From positions 14,061 to 21,219 of the forward strand of contig DOWL01000116.1 of assembly GCA_003519585.1 (NCBI GenBank): a stretch of DNA of 7,159 nt. The letters are read 5' to 3'. The translations under genes and the position numbers were made by a program. Below the pieces are notes generated by a model. The model ran no database searches and had not been told where the DNA came from. It saw nothing but the letters and a program-made list of their open reading frames with translations. Shown piece after piece: positions 4,834 to 7,159 of the stretch. The DNA comes from Nocardioides sp. GTDB lineage: Bacteria > Actinomycetota > Actinomycetes > Propionibacteriales > Nocardioidaceae. Within the stretch, counting starts at the first letter, position 1; every line of letters starts with the position of its first letter.

Positions 4834-6840
4834 TCAGCCGATCAGCCCCCGAGCCCGCAGCATCTCTTCCGGTACGCCGAACGCGTCGACCAGATCGCGG
4901 GCCAGCGGCCGGACCCGGCGGCACAGCGAGCCGATCCGCCGGCTGATCTCCTTCGACCGGACCACGGTGAGCCGGCCGTGCTCCATGAACCACGCCCGGT
5001 CGGCCTCGATCAGGCTGAGTGCATGGAGGTCGCAGAGCAGGCCGAGCACGATCTTGTTGTCGGCAGCGGCTTCGTTGTCGGGAGCGTCGGGTAGCGACCG
5101 CACCTTCTCCACGAACGCCTCGAGCACCAGACGCTCGACGTGCGCCCGCGCGAGATGGATCACGTGGTCCTGGACGCGCGAGAAGACCTCGACGGGGTCG
5201 AGGCCGGCGTCGATGCCGCGTTTGAGCCGCCGGGCCACGCTCGCCAGCATGTGCTCCTCTCGGAACCGCAGCATCGCCAACTGATAGTCGGAGTCGAGGA
5301 CCCCGGCCTCCTGATCCCACTGGTCGCCGCCGGGCAGGATGTCGCGGACCCGCTCGAGCAGCTTGTGCACGCTGGTCCGCTCCACGACGGTCTCGACCGC
5401 GAGTCCCGCCACGAACCGCACCGTGCCGAGCTGGTCCAACTCCTCGAAAGCGCCCGCGTAGTCGGTGAGCAGCCCCTTGGCGACGAGCTGCAGCAGCACG
5501 GTGTTGTCGCCCTCGAAGGTGGTGAAGACGTCGGTGTCGGCCTTGAGCGCGGCGAACCGGTTCTCGGCGAGGTAGCCGGCGCCACCGCAGGCCTCCCGGC
5601 ACTCCTGGATGGTGCGGGTGGCGTGCCACGTGCCGAGTGCCTTGGTGCCGGCGGCGCGTGACTCGAGCTCACGCCGGGCCTTCTCGTCGGTCGTCTCGCC
5701 GGAGAAGACCCGGTGGCACTGTGCGGCGACGACCTCCTGGGCGAAGTGCAGTGCGTAGGTCTGGGCCAGCAGGGGCAGGAGCCGGCGTTGGTGCTGGCCG
5801 TAGTCGAGAAGCAGCACCTCCTCGTCCGCGCCGGTCGCCTCGAACTGGCGCCGGCGTTCGGCGTACCGCACCGCGATCGCCAGCGCGACCTTGCTGGCGT
5901 TGATGGCGGCGCCGCCCACGCAGACGCGTCCCTGGACGAGCGTGCCGAGCATGGTGAAGAACCGGCGGTGCGGGTTCTCGATCTCGCTCGAGTACGTGCC
6001 GTCCTCGGCGACGTCGGCGAACCGGTTGAGCAGCGCCTCGCGCGGCACCCGCACCTGGTCGAACCACAGCCGGCCGTTGTCCACGCCGTTGAGCCCCATC
6101 TTGAGGCCGTCGTCCTCGATGCGTACGCCGGGTGCCGGCTCCCCGCCGCGTCGGATCGGGACCAGGAACGCGTGCACGCCGTGGCCCTGCGTCTCCTCGC
6201 CCTCACCCTCACCTTCGCCCGCGAGCTCGAGCTGCGCGAAGACGACCGCGAGCTCGGCGTGCCTGGCGGCGTTGCCGATATAGTCCTTGGCGGCGTCCGG
6301 CCGGGTCGTCGTGACCACGAACTCACCCGCGCCCACGTCGTACGTCGCGACGGTGCCGAGCGCCTGGACGTTGGAGCCGTGCCCGGTCTCGGTCATGGCG
6401 AAGCAGCCCATCAGCCGACCGGCGACGACGTCGCGCAGGTAGGCGTCGTGATGTCGCTCGGTGCCGAGCTGGAGGATCGCGCCGCCGAAGAGCCCGTACT
6501 GCACGCCCACCTTGACCAGCACCGACAAGTCGCCGAACGCGAGCGTCTCGAACGCCGCGAAGCTCGCACCGACGTCGCCACCCCCGCCGTACTCCTGCGG
6601 GAACCCCATCCCCGTCTGGCCGGTCGCGGCCAGCTCGACGACGATCTCCTTGACCCGTTCGCGGTACGCCGTCCGGTCGAGGGTCTCGGCCTCGTCCAGG
6701 ATCGAGGCGTACGCCGCCAGGTTGGTGCGGACCAGGTCGCGCACCTCGGCGTACTCCCCGTCGAGCAGGGCGGTCAGTGCGGCGACGCTGACCACCGGGA
6801 CCGGGTACGGCGGCGTGCCGGGCGTCGGATCCGTGGCCAC
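4834..6840 (-). CDS. acyl-CoA oxidase/dehydrogenase family flavoprotein
   Basis: The 668-residue protein has the acyl-CoA dehydrogenase fold with the long C-terminal domain of acyl-CoA oxidases. Ordinary dehydrogenases have about 380-400 residues. It should carry FAD and oxidise acyl-CoA to trans-2-enoyl-CoA, the first step of beta-oxidation. The helical N-terminal domain is followed by CFAMTETGHGSNVQ (146-159), the acyl-CoA/FAD signature. DGLKMGLNGVDNGRLWFD (244-261) lies in the beta domain. ECREACGGAGYL (413-424) and TDVFTTFEGDNTVLLQ (436-451) follow, with E443 the likely catalytic base. Whether O2 or an electron-transfer flavoprotein takes the electrons cannot be told from sequence. Start is GTG 6840, with TACATT six bases upstream and no Shine-Dalgarno. 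An acidic Gly-Glu run sits at 208-216. The NlpC/P60 gene ends 26 bases upstream on the same strand. Confidence 0.92.
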   Translation of the reverse strand: MATDPTPGTPPYPVPVVSVAALTALLDGEYAEVRDLVRTNLAAYASILDEAETLDRTAYRERVKEIVVELAATGQTGMGFPQEYGGGGDVGASFAAFETLAFGDLSVLVKVGVQYGLFGGAILQLGTERHHDAYLRDVVAGRLMGCFAMTETGHGSNVQALGTVATYDVGAGEFVVTTTRPDAAKDYIGNAARHAELAVVFAQLELAGEGEGEGEETQGHGVHAFLVPIRRGGEPAPGVRIEDDGLKMGLNGVDNGRLWFDQVRVPREALLNRFADVAEDGTYSSEIENPHRRFFTMLGTLVQGRVCVGGAAINASKVALAIAVRYAERRRQFEATGADEEVLLLDYGQHQRRLLPLLAQTYALHFAQEVVAAQCHRVFSGETTDEKARRELESRAAGTKALGTWHATRTIQECREACGGAGYLAENRFAALKADTDVFTTFEGDNTVLLQLVAKGLLTDYAGAFEELDQLGTVRFVAGLAVETVVERTSVHKLLERVRDILPGGDQWDQEAGVLDSDYQLAMLRFREEHMLASVARRLKRGIDAGLDPVEVFSRVQDHVIHLARAHVERLVLEAFVEKVRSLPDAPDNEAAADNKIVLGLLCDLHALSLIEADRAWFMEHGRLTVVRSKEISRRIGSLCRRVRPLARDLVDAFGVPEEMLRARGLIG
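6193..6219 (-). repeat. Gly-Glu simple-sequence run inside the acyl-CoA oxidase gene
   Basis: On the minus strand the coding sequence is a run of GGN-GAR codon pairs giving GEGEGEGEE at residues 208-216. It sits between the strand LAVVFAQLEL and GVHAFLVPIR, probably in a surface loop of the beta domain. It looks like a replication-slippage expansion that stayed in frame. Confidence 0.7.
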
Positions 6841-6846
6841 CTGGCG

Positions 6847-6852
6847 AATGTA
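6847..6852 (-). promoter_or_regulatory. predicted leaderless -10 box of the acyl-CoA oxidase gene
   Basis: On the minus strand this is TACATT (TANNNT), followed by exactly six bases (CGCCAG) and the GTG at 6840. There is no Shine-Dalgarno. No good -35 is seen at 16-18 bases. Its place in the 26-base gap after the NlpC/P60 gene suggests the two genes can be transcribed separately. Confidence 0.45.
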
Positions 6853-6866
6853 CCCAGGGAGTGTCG

Positions 6867-7159
6867 CTACGGACGGGCAAACAGGTTGGGCGTCACCCAG
6901 TAGTACATCGAGACCTCCTCGACCGAGCGGCCCGGCCGAGGTGCGTGGATCATCATCCCGTTGCCGGTGTAGATCGCGACGTGGTAGATCCCCGAAGGCC
7001 CGCTGTCGCTCCAGAACAGCAGGTCACCCGGCTGCAGCTGGCTCAGCGTGATCGGGGTCGACTGCTGGTACTGCGCGACCGAGTAGTGCGGCAGAGTCTT
7101 CCCGCCGGCCGCCCACGACCGCATGGTCAGGCCGGAGCAGTCCCAGGAACTCGGGCCCG
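6867..7159 (-). CDS. NlpC/P60 family cell-wall peptidase, C-terminal part
   Basis: The frame is open to the right edge, so the gene is cut at its 5' end by the window; 96 full codons are visible. The NlpC/P60 catalytic domain is clear. WDCSGLT (7125-7145) carries the nucleophile Cys, codon 7139-7137. LQPGDLLFW is the usual strand before the His motif. YHVAIYTGNG gives the catalytic His, codon 6983-6981, and MMIHAPRPG gives the third residue, His, codon 6947-6945. These enzymes cut D-Glu-mDAP bonds in peptidoglycan stem peptides outside the cell. A secretion signal and often a coiled coil are expected in the missing part. The in-frame ATG at 7124 is not the start, since the essential Cys lies upstream of it. 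The closest named relatives are RipA/RipB-type hydrolases, but I cannot choose among them. Confidence 0.93.
   Translation of the reverse strand, partial: GPSSWDCSGLTMRSWAAGGKTLPHYSVAQYQQSTPITLSQLQPGDLLFWSDSGPSGIYHVAIYTGNGMMIHAPRPGRSVEEVSMYYWVTPNLFARP

Noticed and set aside
5713..6903. 396-codon plus-strand open frame opposite the acyl-CoA oxidase gene
   Set aside because: It is antisense to a strongly conserved enzyme, has no domain I recognise, and its length is explained by high-GC codon bias on the other strand.
7122..7124. ATG 7124 as start of the NlpC/P60 gene
   Set aside because: The catalytic WDCSGLT motif is encoded upstream of it in the same open frame, so the true start is beyond the window.

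Overview
The window is very GC-rich throughout. It has tightly packed genes, GTG starts and long antisense open frames, which points to a high-GC Gram-positive actinomycete. A Nocardioides-like member of the Propionibacteriales is my best guess, judged from protein style alone. I see no phage, insertion sequence, CRISPR array, tRNA or rRNA. Nothing here forms an obviously new defence or biosynthetic system. The interest lies in start-site architecture, two strong palindromes, a break in a familiar gene order, and some unusual active-site and tail features.

Layout, left to right. A possible minus-strand gene starts at 45 and runs off the left edge. A plus-strand HIT-like protein (109-723) is followed by a plus-strand PAPS-dependent sulfotransferase (776-1747). 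A 23-bp inverted repeat sits on the predicted promoter between these two. The sulfotransferase converges, with only 7 bases between stop codons, on a minus-strand beta-propeller protein resembling GH43/GH130-type glycosidases (1755-2648). Upstream of that, also on the minus strand, is a PBP4-type D-Ala-D-Ala carboxypeptidase/endopeptidase (2719-4182). It is divergent from inorganic pyrophosphatase ppa (4236-4775). ppa converges on a large acyl-CoA oxidase/dehydrogenase (minus, 4834-6840), with a perfect 12-bp stem-loop terminator between them. The right edge holds the 3' part of an NlpC/P60 cell-wall peptidase (minus, 6867 to edge).

Functionally, the PBP4 enzyme and the NlpC/P60 enzyme both act on peptidoglycan outside the membrane. 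Pyrophosphatase and acyl-CoA oxidase are housekeeping or catabolic enzymes. The sulfotransferase, beta-propeller and HIT protein are accessory-looking and occupy the place where many actinomycetes carry a metalloprotease-tilS-hpt-ftsH block after the PBP4 gene. Several genes lack a Shine-Dalgarno sequence and instead have a TANNNT-like -10 box exactly six bases before the start codon, which predicts leaderless mRNAs. PBP4 and ppa, by contrast, have clear Shine-Dalgarno sequences.
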